A stretch of 64,000 nt of DNA from an uncultured Roseibium sp. (GTDB lineage Bacteria > Pseudomonadota > Alphaproteobacteria > Rhizobiales > Stappiaceae). Location: positions 1,732,692 to 1,796,691 of the forward strand of contig NZ_CANMFD010000001.1 in the NCBI RefSeq assembly GCF_947496995.1. The letters are read 5' to 3'. Positions 1 through 7,550 of the stretch are shown here, piece by piece; within the stretch, counting starts at the first letter, position 1, and the number at the start of each line of letters is the position of its first letter. The notes beneath the pieces were generated by a model. It did not search any database and had not been told where the DNA came from. It was given only the letters and a program-made list of their open reading frames with translations. Position numbers and translations under genes: made by a program.

Positions 1-947
1 TCATTTTTATTGCCCTGCGGGCGCTCAGGTTCGACCCGCGCTTTGTTCTGACGACGGGCCTGGCGGCCGTCGCAGGCTGGCTCGGACTGGTTTTCTATGC
101 GGTTCTGGCGGACATGGACCATATGCGGGTGACCCGCAATTACGTTGAGTATCTGACCGGAAACACGATCCTGATCGGGGCTGAGCTCGACAAGACGATG
201 GTCATCTTCGCGGTGACGATCATCCTTTCCGTCGCACTCTACCGGGGGCGGTCGATGCTCTTCGAGGCCACCCGCGACCATGCGGCGGCGATGGACCTGC
301 GCCGGTTCTTCGCACCTGAAGTCGCCGCGTCGATTACCGGAGCGGATACGCAACTGCAGGCCGGGGAGGGCAACTTGCGGGAGGCGGCGATCCTTTATGC
401 CGACATCCGGAGCTTCACCGCCACATCCGCCGGACTGCCTCCGGAGACCGTTCTGGCTGTCCTTGCGGAGTATCAGAACCTTGTGGTGGAAGTGATCAAT
501 CAGGAGGGGGGACGTGTCGACAAGTTTCTGGGGGACGGTATCCTGGCCACCTTCGGCGCCATCCAACCGTCGACCACGTTTGCCGCCGACGCACTGCGGG
601 CGGCCACGCGCCTGATCGAAACTGTCGATGCCGGCCAACACCGGTTTTCCGCCGCCGGCTGGCCCGGCTCTCTGAGGGTGGGCACGGCGGTTGCCGCCGG
701 GAAGGTCACTGCCGGGGTGATCGGCTCGAAGTCCAGGCTGGAGTTCACCGTCATCGGCGATGCGGTCAACCGGGCGGCGAAACTGGAAGACGCCAACAAG
801 GCCCAGCATACCAAGGCCTTGACCGACAGGGCCACCTGGGAACTTGCCCGCGCGCAAGGCTTGCAGGTGCCTTTGATCGAGGAGAGGCCCGGCGCAAATG
901 TGGCGGGCATTCCGCAACCGCTCGATCTGGTCGTCCTGGCCCACTGA
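1..947 (+). CDS. Class III adenylate/guanylate cyclase, 5'-truncated by the window edge
   Basis: The reading frame is open from base 3, so the gene begins upstream; 314 residues are visible. Two hydrophobic segments (about visible residues 15-35 and 65-80) form the end of a membrane domain. A class III nucleotidyl cyclase catalytic domain follows, from about residue 125. Its metal-binding aspartates are visible in YADIRSFTA and KFLGDGILATFG, and the conserved IGDAVNRAAKLE segment is intact. The family converts ATP (or GTP) to cyclic nucleotide and PPi at the inner face of the membrane. The sensor part lies outside the window, so signal and nucleotide specificity cannot be read. The family call is secure. 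Confidence 0.88.
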   Translation, partial: IFIALRALRFDPRFVLTTGLAAVAGWLGLVFYAVLADMDHMRVTRNYVEYLTGNTILIGAELDKTMVIFAVTIILSVALYRGRSMLFEATRDHAAAMDLRRFFAPEVAASITGADTQLQAGEGNLREAAILYADIRSFTATSAGLPPETVLAVLAEYQNLVVEVINQEGGRVDKFLGDGILATFGAIQPSTTFAADALRAATRLIETVDAGQHRFSAAGWPGSLRVGTAVAAGKVTAGVIGSKSRLEFTVIGDAVNRAAKLEDANKAQHTKALTDRATWELARAQGLQVPLIEERPGANVAGIPQPLDLVVLAH

Positions 948-1074
948 TCCGCCCGACGGGATGCAAACATGCTTGACCGGAGGATCAATCTCGGTCACCT
1001 TGCTCGAAAATTTGACCTATTCGTCAATGGAAAAGAATTAGACCATTGATTTCAATGGATTGTGGAGGCGAAAA

Positions 1075-1842
1075 ATGAATCTGGATTCAACTCTTTCGGC
1101 CATCGTTACCGGCGGTGCCTCAGGCCTCGGAGCGGCAACGGCCCGCATGCTTGCCTCCGAAGGTGTCAAGGTAACCCTCTTTGACCGTAATGGGGAGCAG
1201 GGACAGGCAGTGGCCGCTGACATCGGAGGGTTGTTCGCCGATGTCGACGTGACCGACCAGGCCAGCGTGGAGGCCGGTTTCGAAGCGGCCCGCGCCGCCC
1301 ATGGCCAGGAACGCATTCTGGTCAATTGCGCCGGTATTGCACCGGTCGCCAAGACGACGTCGCGGGGCGAAGCCCATCCGATGGACATGTTCGAGAAGGT
1401 GATCGCGGTCAATCTGGTCGGCTCGTTCCGCTGCCTGTCGATCGCAGCGACCGGCATGGCGGAACTCGAGCCGTGTACCGCTGACGGCGGACGGGGCTTG
1501 ATCGTATCGACCGCCTCCGTTGCCGCATTCGACGGCCAGATCGGCCAGGTCGCTTACGCGGCCTCGAAGGCGGGTGTCGCCGGAATGACATTGCCGGTCG
1601 CACGCGATCTTTCCAGATCCGGCATCCGGGTGATGACCATCGCGCCCGGTATTTTTGAAACACCGATGCTGCTCGGCCTTTCGCAGGAAGTGCAGGACTC
1701 GCTCGGTCAACAGGTACCGTTCCCCTCCCGCCTCGGCCGGGCTGCCGAATATGCGCAGCTCGTCAGATCGATTTGTGAAAACGACATGCTGAACGGCGAA
1801 ACCATCCGTCTGGACGGCGCCATCCGCATGGCGCCTCGGTGA
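1075..1842 (+). CDS. SDR family dehydrogenase (3-hydroxyacyl-CoA dehydrogenase type-2-like)
   Basis: A 255-residue classical short-chain dehydrogenase. The NAD-binding TGGASGLGAAT motif is at residues 11-21, the NCAGIAP motif is near residue 90, and the Ser/Tyr-x3-Lys catalytic set is visible as YAASKAG. Its layout resembles the HSD17B10-like 3-hydroxyacyl-CoA dehydrogenases of fatty-acid and isoleucine breakdown; the exact substrate is inferred. I chose the ATG at 1075 because a GGAGG ribosome-binding site sits at 1064-1068; an in-frame TTG at 1060 would lie inside that site's approach. It is a single gene between the cyclase and the convergent VOC gene. Confidence 0.85.
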   Translation: MNLDSTLSAIVTGGASGLGAATARMLASEGVKVTLFDRNGEQGQAVAADIGGLFADVDVTDQASVEAGFEAARAAHGQERILVNCAGIAPVAKTTSRGEAHPMDMFEKVIAVNLVGSFRCLSIAATGMAELEPCTADGGRGLIVSTASVAAFDGQIGQVAYAASKAGVAGMTLPVARDLSRSGIRVMTIAPGIFETPMLLGLSQEVQDSLGQQVPFPSRLGRAAEYAQLVRSICENDMLNGETIRLDGAIRMAPR

Positions 1843-1848
1843 TGAGTG

Positions 1849-1874
1849 CCCGGCGGTGCTCAGGCACCGCCGGG
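1849..1874. terminator. Perfect 11-bp hairpin between convergent SDR and VOC genes
   Basis: CCCGGCGGTGC and its exact reverse complement flank a TCAG loop, 6 bases after the SDR stop. There is no clear T-run on either side, so it could be a weak bidirectional terminator or an mRNA 3'-end-protecting hairpin. Confidence 0.5.
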
Positions 1875-1902
1875 ACCTTCTGTGGGAGGCGATGGCCCGG
1901 CT

Positions 1903-2292
1903 TCAGGTTGCGTAGCTGACCACTTCGAATTCGATGCCGTCATCGTCGTGGAAATAGAACCGCCGGCCAGGCTCGTAGTCGGCGTGGTTTTTGGTTTCGT
2001 AGCCACCGGCCTTGATGCGCGCTTCCGTTTCGTCCAGATCGTCCACGACCACCGCGATGTGGTTGAGCCCGCCATGGATGTGGTAGCTGACGGCGTCTGA
2101 TTTCTTCGGCGGCTCGGCGGGCGAATAGGCGGCGACATAGCTGCTGTCATTGCCGATATGATAGGTCGTCCCGCCGCCGAGGCTGTCGCCTTTCCAGCGG
2201 ATACTCCAGCCGAACCAGTCTCCCAGCCGTTTCGCGGTCGCAGCGGGATCGCTCACCGTAACGTTTACATGTTCCAGAAATGCGCTGCTCAT
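1903..2292 (-). CDS. VOC family (glyoxalase/bleomycin-resistance/dioxygenase fold) protein, probable SoxR target
   Basis: A 129-residue single VOC module: FLEHVNVTVSD opens the first beta-alpha-beta unit, the metal-ligand-type segment GGLNHIAVVVDD lies in the middle, and FYFHDDDGIEFEVV closes it. The substrate cannot be assigned; members isomerise, dioxygenate or sequester small molecules. The start at 2292 has AAAGGA upstream and fits the family N-terminus; a TTG 27 bases earlier is less likely. It is transcribed away from soxR, with a MerR-type promoter and SoxR box directly upstream, so induction by redox-cycling compounds is the likely control. Confidence 0.82.
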   Translation of the reverse strand: MSSAFLEHVNVTVSDPAATAKRLGDWFGWSIRWKGDSLGGGTTYHIGNDSSYVAAYSPAEPPKKSDAVSYHIHGGLNHIAVVVDDLDETEARIKAGGYETKNHADYEPGRRFYFHDDDGIEFEVVSYAT

Positions 2293-2310
2293 GAGATGTC
2301 CTTTCAGGGT

Positions 2311-2338
2311 TTGACTCAATCAGGACACCTGAGATAAT
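2311..2338 (+). promoter_or_regulatory. Sigma70-like promoter for soxR
   Basis: TTGACT at 2311-2316 and GATAAT at 2333-2338 are separated by 16 bases. The predicted transcription start would fall inside the SoxR box at 2340-2357, which suggests autoregulation. Start site inferred, not mapped. Confidence 0.55.
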
Positions 2339-2361
2339 TCCTCAAGTTAAGTTGAGGTCAA
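2331..2361 (-). promoter_or_regulatory. SoxR-type promoter of the VOC gene (19-bp spacer)
   Basis: On the minus strand, TTGACC (2361-2356) and TATCTC (2336-2331) are separated by exactly 19 bases. The overlong spacer is the signature of promoters activated by MerR-family proteins, which untwist the DNA. The SoxR box fills the spacer. Confidence 0.7.
2340..2357. promoter_or_regulatory. SoxR box
   Basis: CCTCAAGTTAAGTTGAGG differs by one base from the palindromic enterobacterial SoxR operator CCTCAAGTTAACTTGAGG. It lies between the divergent VOC and soxR genes. Confidence 0.85.
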
Positions 2362-2379
2362 GAGGAGAGGTCAGGATTT

Positions 2380-2859
2380 TTGAAAAAACCCGTCAGAGCC
2401 GGAGATCTTACCATTGGCGACCTGGCGGACCGCACCGGCCTTTCGGTATCCGCCATCCGGTTCTATGAAGAAAAGGGCCTCGTCCACCCGACCCGCAATT
2501 CCGGGGGGCAGCGCCGTTTTATGCGCGCCGATATCCGACGTCTTTCCTTTGTTCTCGTGGCGCAGGAATTCGGCTTTTCCATCGCCGAAATCGCCGAGCA
2601 ACTGAAGCTGCTTCCGGACGGCAGGGCTCCCACGAAGGCGGACTGGACACGCATCAGCCGGCAGTTCCGCAGCCACCTGGACCGGAGGATCGAGCGCATG
2701 AAGGCGCTCAGGGACAAGCTGGACGCCTGTATCGGCTGTGGATGTCTGTCTCTGAAAAGCTGCCGGTTGTACAACGCTGGTGATGCCGCCGCCCGGCACG
2801 GCCGGGGCCCGCGGTACCTCCTGGGCGACCAGTCCGACTACCTCGGGCCTGAGGAATAA
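2380..2859 (+). CDS. soxR: Redox-sensitive transcriptional activator SoxR (MerR family, [2Fe-2S])
   Basis: 159 residues. A MerR winged helix-turn-helix begins at LTIGDLADRTGLSVSAIRFY, and a dimerisation helix is followed by the cluster-binding motif CIGCGCLSLKSC (C-x2-C-x-C-x5-C) near residues 119-130, diagnostic of SoxR. Oxidation of the [2Fe-2S] cluster by redox-active compounds turns SoxR into an activator. Translation starts at a TTG (2380) preceded by AGGAGAGG (2363-2370). There is no soxS-like gene nearby; the only visible target is the divergent VOC gene, typical of non-enteric bacteria where SoxR acts directly. Confidence 0.93.
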   Translation: MKKPVRAGDLTIGDLADRTGLSVSAIRFYEEKGLVHPTRNSGGQRRFMRADIRRLSFVLVAQEFGFSIAEIAEQLKLLPDGRAPTKADWTRISRQFRSHLDRRIERMKALRDKLDACIGCGCLSLKSCRLYNAGDAAARHGRGPRYLLGDQSDYLGPEE

Positions 2860-2894
2860 GACAGCGGGTGGCGCTCTGATGGGTGAGGAAATTC

Positions 2895-2924
2895 ATGCGC
2901 GCCGGAAGCCCGGCGCGCATTTTT
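2895..2924 (+). terminator. Intrinsic terminator after soxR
   Basis: The 11-bp stem ATGCGCGCCGG/CCGGCGCGCAT with an AAGC loop is followed by TTTT. It lies between soxR and the convergent yjhX-like gene. Confidence 0.8.
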
Positions 2925-2950
2925 CGTATCGTTGGCGTGATTGCGTCCGC

Positions 2951-3208
2951 TCACCGGTTGTCCGGCTGCGACCGTACCCGCCTCAGCCCCAATTGGGTGA
3001 TCTGGTAGGGTCCGCTGTTTCTGGACGCGATCAGGCGGTTGTACTTCAGTTTGCGGAACAGCCGCTGGGAGCAGCCTCCCCAGTACCATCCATCCCGCGT
3101 AACGGTAGCGTGTTTGATGATGCGACCGTTCTCGTCCTTTTCCACGAGAATGCAGCCGCCTTGAGCCAACAGGTGAAGCACCCGCTGTTCAGCTTTGGAA
3201 ATGTCCAT
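2951..3208 (-). CDS. YjhX family toxin-like protein (UPF0386)
   Basis: 85 residues from the ATG at 3208. The protein follows the YjhX pattern: an N-terminal S-x2-EQR-VLH-LA-GG segment, then GRI, a Tyr/Trp-rich centre, FRKLKYNRLIASR and a C-terminal L-RVR-Q-DNR end. In E. coli YjhX is described as the toxin partner of the acetyltransferase YjhQ. No YjhQ-like gene is adjacent here; the GNAT gene at 10777 is too distant and unrelated in context. The shine-dalgarno is weak and the start could be up to 19 codons further upstream. Family call good, toxicity unproven. Confidence 0.75.
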   Translation of the reverse strand: MDISKAEQRVLHLLAQGGCILVEKDENGRIIKHATVTRDGWYWGGCSQRLFRKLKYNRLIASRNSGPYQITQLGLRRVRSQPDNR

Positions 3209-3447
3209 TGAGATTGGGTAGTCCGGTTTCGAATACAAATCCGCAGTCACCGCAGCATTTCGCATGCGGTGCTGATATGTATCGCCCGGCTGTGTTCAGC
3301 CGGGTATTACCGGGTCTCGCGTAATCCGCGCATAAAGCCTCTCAAATGGATGAAATGCCATTACCATGCACGAAGGGGACTGTGCAACGTTCAAAGGTGC
3401 AAATTGTATTTGGGGAAGGTCACCCTAAGGCGTGACAATTGCACCGC

Positions 3448-3702
3448 TCAGCTGAATTCCGCCGGCCAATAGCCGTTGCCGGGATTTCGGGAGACGGCGA
3501 CTGCCCTGACATCACTTGAGCCACAGGTGCCGCAGGTGAGGGTCTTGCTCAGCGCCGAGACCTTTTTGTCGCCGGAAAATCTGAGTGCGTTCATATAGCG
3601 GAACCGGCCACAGCAATCGCAATGGATCGCAAGTCTGCGACCTGATTTACTCAAATCTTCAACGGTAGGATCGTCAGCTTCTATAGATGTAAGTAATGTC
3701 AT
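3448..3702 (-). CDS. Small zinc-ribbon-like hypothetical protein
   Basis: 84 residues. Two cysteine pairs, CDCCGRFRYM (about residues 28-37) and CGTCGSSD (about 57-64), are spaced as in a treble-clef or zinc-ribbon fold, so a structural zinc and a nucleic-acid or protein-binding role are plausible. I do not recognise the family. No strong ribosome-binding site is visible. A short palindrome (3715-3729) lies just upstream and may be its operator. Confidence 0.5.
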   Translation of the reverse strand: MTLLTSIEADDPTVEDLSKSGRRLAIHCDCCGRFRYMNALRFSGDKKVSALSKTLTCGTCGSSDVRAVAVSRNPGNGYWPAEFS

Positions 3703-4000
3703 GAGGATTAAATCTTATCTAATAGATAAAGTTCTGGATAAAAGCAGATCGTATTATTTGCTTCCTTGAACGAAGCTAGCACAACTATCTGGAAAATAAA
3801 ATGGCAAATAATAAGGTGAGTACCCATTCATGTTGTTGGAAATGCTCATATATCTCAACGAATTTCGTCGGGGAATGCTGTAATTTGACCTATTGGTCCA
3901 AGATAAACATGGAAATACTGTAACAATTTGTCGCGCGCTCCGGATGCGTAACGAGGCAAAAGGCCTCGCTTTTTCGTTTTGCCGACTGTAAGAGGACTTC
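3703..4000. other. AT-rich gene-free stretch
   Basis: No convincing coding region. The stretch is clearly AT-richer than its surroundings and contains two structured elements: a palindrome TTATCT-AAT-AGATAA at 3715-3729, and a plus-strand intrinsic-terminator-like hairpin at 3952-3975 with no gene in front of it. Confidence 0.5.
3952..3975 (+). terminator. Orphan terminator-like hairpin
   Basis: The stem CGAGGC/GCCTCG with an AAAAG loop is followed by CTTTTTCG. It terminates plus-strand transcription but no plus-strand gene precedes it for more than 1 kb. It could end an unannotated small RNA, or act as a leader terminator for the membrane-protein gene 25 bases downstream. Confidence 0.55.
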
Positions 4001-4303
4001 ATGACGATGCTCTCCGACACATGGCTCGATCTCTTTGGACTATCGGGTCTTTTCAATCCGTTTGCACTTATTATCGGCGTCTATCTGGGATGGCGTGCGG
4101 ATCAGCCACAAAAGCTCTGGATTGCGGGCTTTGCCGCGGCTGCCTTGTCCCTGATTCTGGAAGCTGCGGTCGGAATGCTGCAATTGCCGCTGCCGATCTC
4201 GCAGGATGCCGGCGCGCTGGCAATGTTTCCGTTTCGGTTTGCGGGAGGCTTGCTGGCCGGTGGTCTGGCGTATTGGCTGCAAAAAAGAAGGCACCGGACC
4301 TGA
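4001..4303 (+). CDS. Small inner-membrane protein, function unknown
   Basis: 100 residues with three predicted membrane helices: about residues 15-32 (LFNPFALIIGVYLGW), 40-60 (IAGFAAAALSLILEAAVGML) and 75-93 (FPFRFAGGLLAGGLAYWL). They are followed by a basic tail (QKRRHRT) that should sit in the cytoplasm. The ATG is preceded by AGAGGA. I do not recognise a named family. It is convergent with the DUF6455 gene. Confidence 0.65.
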   Translation: MTMLSDTWLDLFGLSGLFNPFALIIGVYLGWRADQPQKLWIAGFAAAALSLILEAAVGMLQLPLPISQDAGALAMFPFRFAGGLLAGGLAYWLQKRRHRT

Positions 4304-4349
4304 GGTCCAGGGTCCTGCCGTCTGCGGATGCGGGATCGAAGTCCGGACC

Positions 4350-4601
4350 CTAGTGTTCTTTCAAGCTGTTGAACAGAGAGGCGTTCGGGCAGTCCGCCAT
4401 GGCCTTCTCGGCGCCTCCCGAATGATCTGCCAGCCACTGCCGGCAGGCTTCGGTATGCTTGCATCTGACGCACCGGAGGGCGGCGGAGCGAAGGACCCGG
4501 TCGGCCTGCGCACCGGCAGGGCCATTGTCCATGGCTCCGATCGTCTCGATCATCTGGCCCATCAGTTCCGCGCGCTCCTTGAGGCGCTCCATCCAGTTCA
4601 C
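4350..4601 (-). CDS. DUF6455 family protein
   Basis: 83 residues. The central CVRCKHTEACRQWLAD segment and the later MADCPNASLF match the small alphaproteobacterial DUF6455 family, where four cysteines (CxxC...C...C) are conserved. Its function is unknown; the cysteine pattern suggests metal or redox chemistry. It is monocistronic and divergent from the FliK-like gene. Confidence 0.7.
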   Translation of the reverse strand: MNWMERLKERAELMGQMIETIGAMDNGPAGAQADRVLRSAALRCVRCKHTEACRQWLADHSGGAEKAMADCPNASLFNSLKEH

Positions 4602-4781
4602 GTTCGCTCTCCTCTGCCGGCCGAACCGGCTGCATCCGGCCTCTCCCGGTTGATAGTGAGAAACTGCCCGATCCGCAGGGCCTTATCCTTGATCAGCGTC
4701 AAGTCTGGGCAAGCATTGCCAAAACGGCCATACTCGGTTCTCTCGATTCTCAGATAGTGTGAAACACCCGGGGACGGTGTG

Positions 4782-6962
4782 ATGGTTGAAACGGTGACGG
4801 CGCTGCCGATAGCCCAGGGAGCCGCAGGCAGCGCTTCCACCCAGGGGCTGGAGCCGGGTACGGAAATAAAGGCAAGGGTGGAGGCAAACCTGCCCGGCGG
4901 AGTCATCCGGCTGGCAACGGCGGACGCCCGGATCGAGCTGCGTGCATCCGCTCCGCTTCCTCCGGGCGCGGATGTCACGGTCACGGTATCGGGCAGCAAG
5001 CAACTGCCGGAAATCCGCATCACGCTCGCCAATATTCCCGCCAAGGCTCCCCCGTCGGATCAGCTTCTCAAACCCCTGCCGGCAAATCAGCCCGCCGTGG
5101 CGGGGCAGACGTCTTCCGGGACTTCGTCATCGCTCGCAAACAATACGATCCTGCGCGCCGATCCGACCCTGACGCATCTGGTTCAGACCTTGTCCACTCC
5201 GGATAGTTCCGGGGGTGGCGGCTCCGTTGCCGCACGTCCCGCTCAACTGCCGGGCACCCAGCTGCCGCTTCCGGGCAGTCTGCAGGCTGTGGGGACGCCC
5301 CAGGTGGGAGCTGCATCGGGCAGCCAGCCACAGGCTCCGGCAGTGCCCGCGCCACAAGGCGCAGCCGTCCAGTCCGCGGCGGGAACTCCCACGCTCTCAC
5401 CATCGGCGCCGGTGATATCCGGACAGGGCCCGGCAGCCCCTGCACCACCGGTTTCGGCTCAACCCCCTCAGGGATTGGTCTCCGGTGGACCGGCTGTCCC
5501 GGGTTCCGCAAATCCCGGGCTTTCTCCTGCCGCGGGGCAGGCGACAGGTCAGGTCAACGCCGGCGGGCAGGCTCCCGCCGGGACCCCGGCGCTGCCTCCA
5601 GCAGGTGCACAGGTCCCGCAAGGAGCTGCGGGAGCACCGCAAGTCGCCAACCCTCAGGCTCCAGCCGGCCAAACCGCTCTTCCGGGCCAGCCTGCTGCCG
5701 GGGCCACCGCTTCTGCCGCACCATCGGTCAGTGGCGCGACGCCGGGTGCCGGACAGACTGTGCAAGGCGGGACGGGAAGCCAGGGGACAGCGCCGGCCGC
5801 GGTGCAGCTTGCGTCGACATCCGGCGGAAGTCCGGCGCAACCGCCCGGTAGCGCGCCCGCGCCCGGAACCCAAGCAACGGCTCAGCCGGGTCTTCCGGCA
5901 GGGGCCGCCGTCAGGGGAGCACTGCCCGATACGCCGCTTTCCCGCGCCATTCCCGCGCAGCCTTATCCCGCCGCTGGCGGGCGCGCGGCGCAGGCCGCCC
6001 CGGCAGGAGAGGCTGTGCCGGCCGGGAGAAGCGCGCTTCAGCAGGCCGCCGCCATGGTGCGCCAGCCCCTGGCCGAGCAGCAAGCGAGCCTCGGAGGCAT
6101 GTTCGCGCAAGTGGGGGCCCTGATGAGCGCTCAGGCGGCCGGAAAGGTCTCTCTCCCGGATACGGTGGCAAAGGCCATGCAGCAGATTCTCGGGCTGAGA
6201 TTGAACCCGGCTACATCCGCAGGCAAGGACCTTCAACAGGCGGTGCGCCTGTCCGGCCAGTTCAGCGAGGCGCAGGCAATGCGGCCGGGTGGCGGCCCGC
6301 AACCTCTTCCGGATCTGAAGTCGGCGCTGTTGTCGCTCAAGACCTTGCTGCAGCAACTGGGCGCGGAGGCTCAGGTGACCCGTCCGGCGGGGCAACCGGC
6401 CGTTCCGTCCCGGCACGTTGCGCCACGAGGACAGGCACAGCAGGGCGCAAGCGGGTACTGGACCGGAAGCGCTCCGCAGAACCTTCAGGCCCTGCTTCAG
6501 GAGGTGGATTCCACACTTGCCCGGATGCGTTTGACGCAACTGGTCAATTCCGGCCTGGCCGGTGACGATCGTCCGCAGACGGCAGGCCGCCCCATGGATC
6601 TGGTCCTCGAACTCCCCCTTGCGCTTGGCCAGGAGACCGCCGTGATGCAGATGCAGATCGGCCGGGACGGCGGCGGCAAGGGCGATGAGGACGATGCTGA
6701 ACCCGCATGGCGATTGCGGTTTGCCCTAGACCTGACGGCGACCGGCCCGCTCGAGGCGGCGATCAGCCTGCGCGGCGGCGGCACTTACACCAGTCTTTGG
6801 GTCGATCGCAGGGAAACCTTCGACAAATTGAACGCCCTTCGCGACACCATGGAGGCGGCTTTCGCGGACGCCGGTCTGGATCTGCAGGAACTCAGACTGA
6901 TCCGCGGCCTGCCGCCCGCTACCGCCGCAAGATACGGCGCACTGATCGACCGGCAATCCTGA
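4782..6962 (+). CDS. FliK-like protein with flagellar hook-length control C-terminal domain
   Basis: 726 residues. The N-terminal 90 residues form a compact region, then a long Pro/Ala/Gly/Gln-rich linker (about 100-410) of low complexity and a helical part. The C-terminal domain (about 605-726) runs from LVLELPLALGQETA through SLWVDRRETFDKLNALRDTMEAAFADAGL, the FliK-type substrate-specificity fold. FliK switches the flagellar export gate from hook to filament subunits. No other flagellar structural gene is in the window. An FlhB-C-like gene follows at once, so the pair may be an accessory export-switch module. GTG (4779) or ATG (4782) can start it. Confidence 0.75.
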   Translation: MVETVTALPIAQGAAGSASTQGLEPGTEIKARVEANLPGGVIRLATADARIELRASAPLPPGADVTVTVSGSKQLPEIRITLANIPAKAPPSDQLLKPLPANQPAVAGQTSSGTSSSLANNTILRADPTLTHLVQTLSTPDSSGGGGSVAARPAQLPGTQLPLPGSLQAVGTPQVGAASGSQPQAPAVPAPQGAAVQSAAGTPTLSPSAPVISGQGPAAPAPPVSAQPPQGLVSGGPAVPGSANPGLSPAAGQATGQVNAGGQAPAGTPALPPAGAQVPQGAAGAPQVANPQAPAGQTALPGQPAAGATASAAPSVSGATPGAGQTVQGGTGSQGTAPAAVQLASTSGGSPAQPPGSAPAPGTQATAQPGLPAGAAVRGALPDTPLSRAIPAQPYPAAGGRAAQAAPAGEAVPAGRSALQQAAAMVRQPLAEQQASLGGMFAQVGALMSAQAAGKVSLPDTVAKAMQQILGLRLNPATSAGKDLQQAVRLSGQFSEAQAMRPGGGPQPLPDLKSALLSLKTLLQQLGAEAQVTRPAGQPAVPSRHVAPRGQAQQGASGYWTGSAPQNLQALLQEVDSTLARMRLTQLVNSGLAGDDRPQTAGRPMDLVLELPLALGQETAVMQMQIGRDGGGKGDEDDAEPAWRLRFALDLTATGPLEAAISLRGGGTYTSLWVDRRETFDKLNALRDTMEAAFADAGLDLQELRLIRGLPPATAARYGALIDRQS

Positions 6963-6975
6963 CGGGGAAAAACGC

Positions 6976-7281
6976 GTGACGAAAAAAGACAGTCCCGGCA
7001 AGAAACTCGCCGTCGCCCTTCATTACGACAATGAGGGCACACCGCAGGTCACCGCCAAGGGTGAGGGCACGATTGCCGAACAGATCGAGGAGATCGCGCG
7101 CCAGGCCGGAGTTCCCATAGAAGAGAACCCGATGATGGCCGAGGCCCTGTCGCAGATCGAGATAGACCAGGAAATTCCGGTCGAGCTGTATCAGGCCGTG
7201 GCGGTCCTCATCGGCTTCATCATGCGCACGGGCAACGCGCCGCATCCGGCATCTCCTGACGAAGCGTCCGAAGCGGACTGA
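6976..7281 (+). CDS. FhlB/FlhB C-terminal-like export apparatus protein (EscU/YscU/HrcU family)
   Basis: 101 residues starting at GTG with GGGG upstream. It aligns with the cytoplasmic FlhB-C domain (AVALHYD, IAEQIEEIARQAGVPIEENPMMAEAL, IPVELYQAVAVLIGFI) but has no membrane domain. The NPTH autocleavage motif that normally precedes AVAL is replaced, so self-cleavage is not expected. It lies 13 bases after the FliK-like gene, probably co-transcribed. The arrangement recalls the Bacillus ylqG-ylqH pair (FliK-like plus FlhB-C-like). Confidence 0.85.
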   Translation: MTKKDSPGKKLAVALHYDNEGTPQVTAKGEGTIAEQIEEIARQAGVPIEENPMMAEALSQIEIDQEIPVELYQAVAVLIGFIMRTGNAPHPASPDEASEAD

Positions 7282-7550
7282 AATCGGCATGTGTTGTCCG
7301 AGGTTCCTTGAACCCTCGTGCGGAAGCCCGTAAAACTCGGCAAACCTGCTCATCCGGATAAGGAAAACCTTGCAGGCAGGGCAATTCCCGACTAGATCAT
7401 CAGACCTCTGATCGGAAACGATCGGAGGGCGAAAAGTTGATCGATTTTAGAGTGCTAGAGCCTCACTCCGCTGAAAAAGCGCACCGCAGCAATACTTCCC
7501 CCGCTGCCGGAACAGGCGCAGGCAAGAATAGAACAGGATTTTTGACGAAC

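Noticed and set aside
5397..6539. A 380-codon minus-strand frame opposite the FliK-like gene
   Set aside because: Low-complexity linker on the sense strand produces long open frames on all strands; no protein features.
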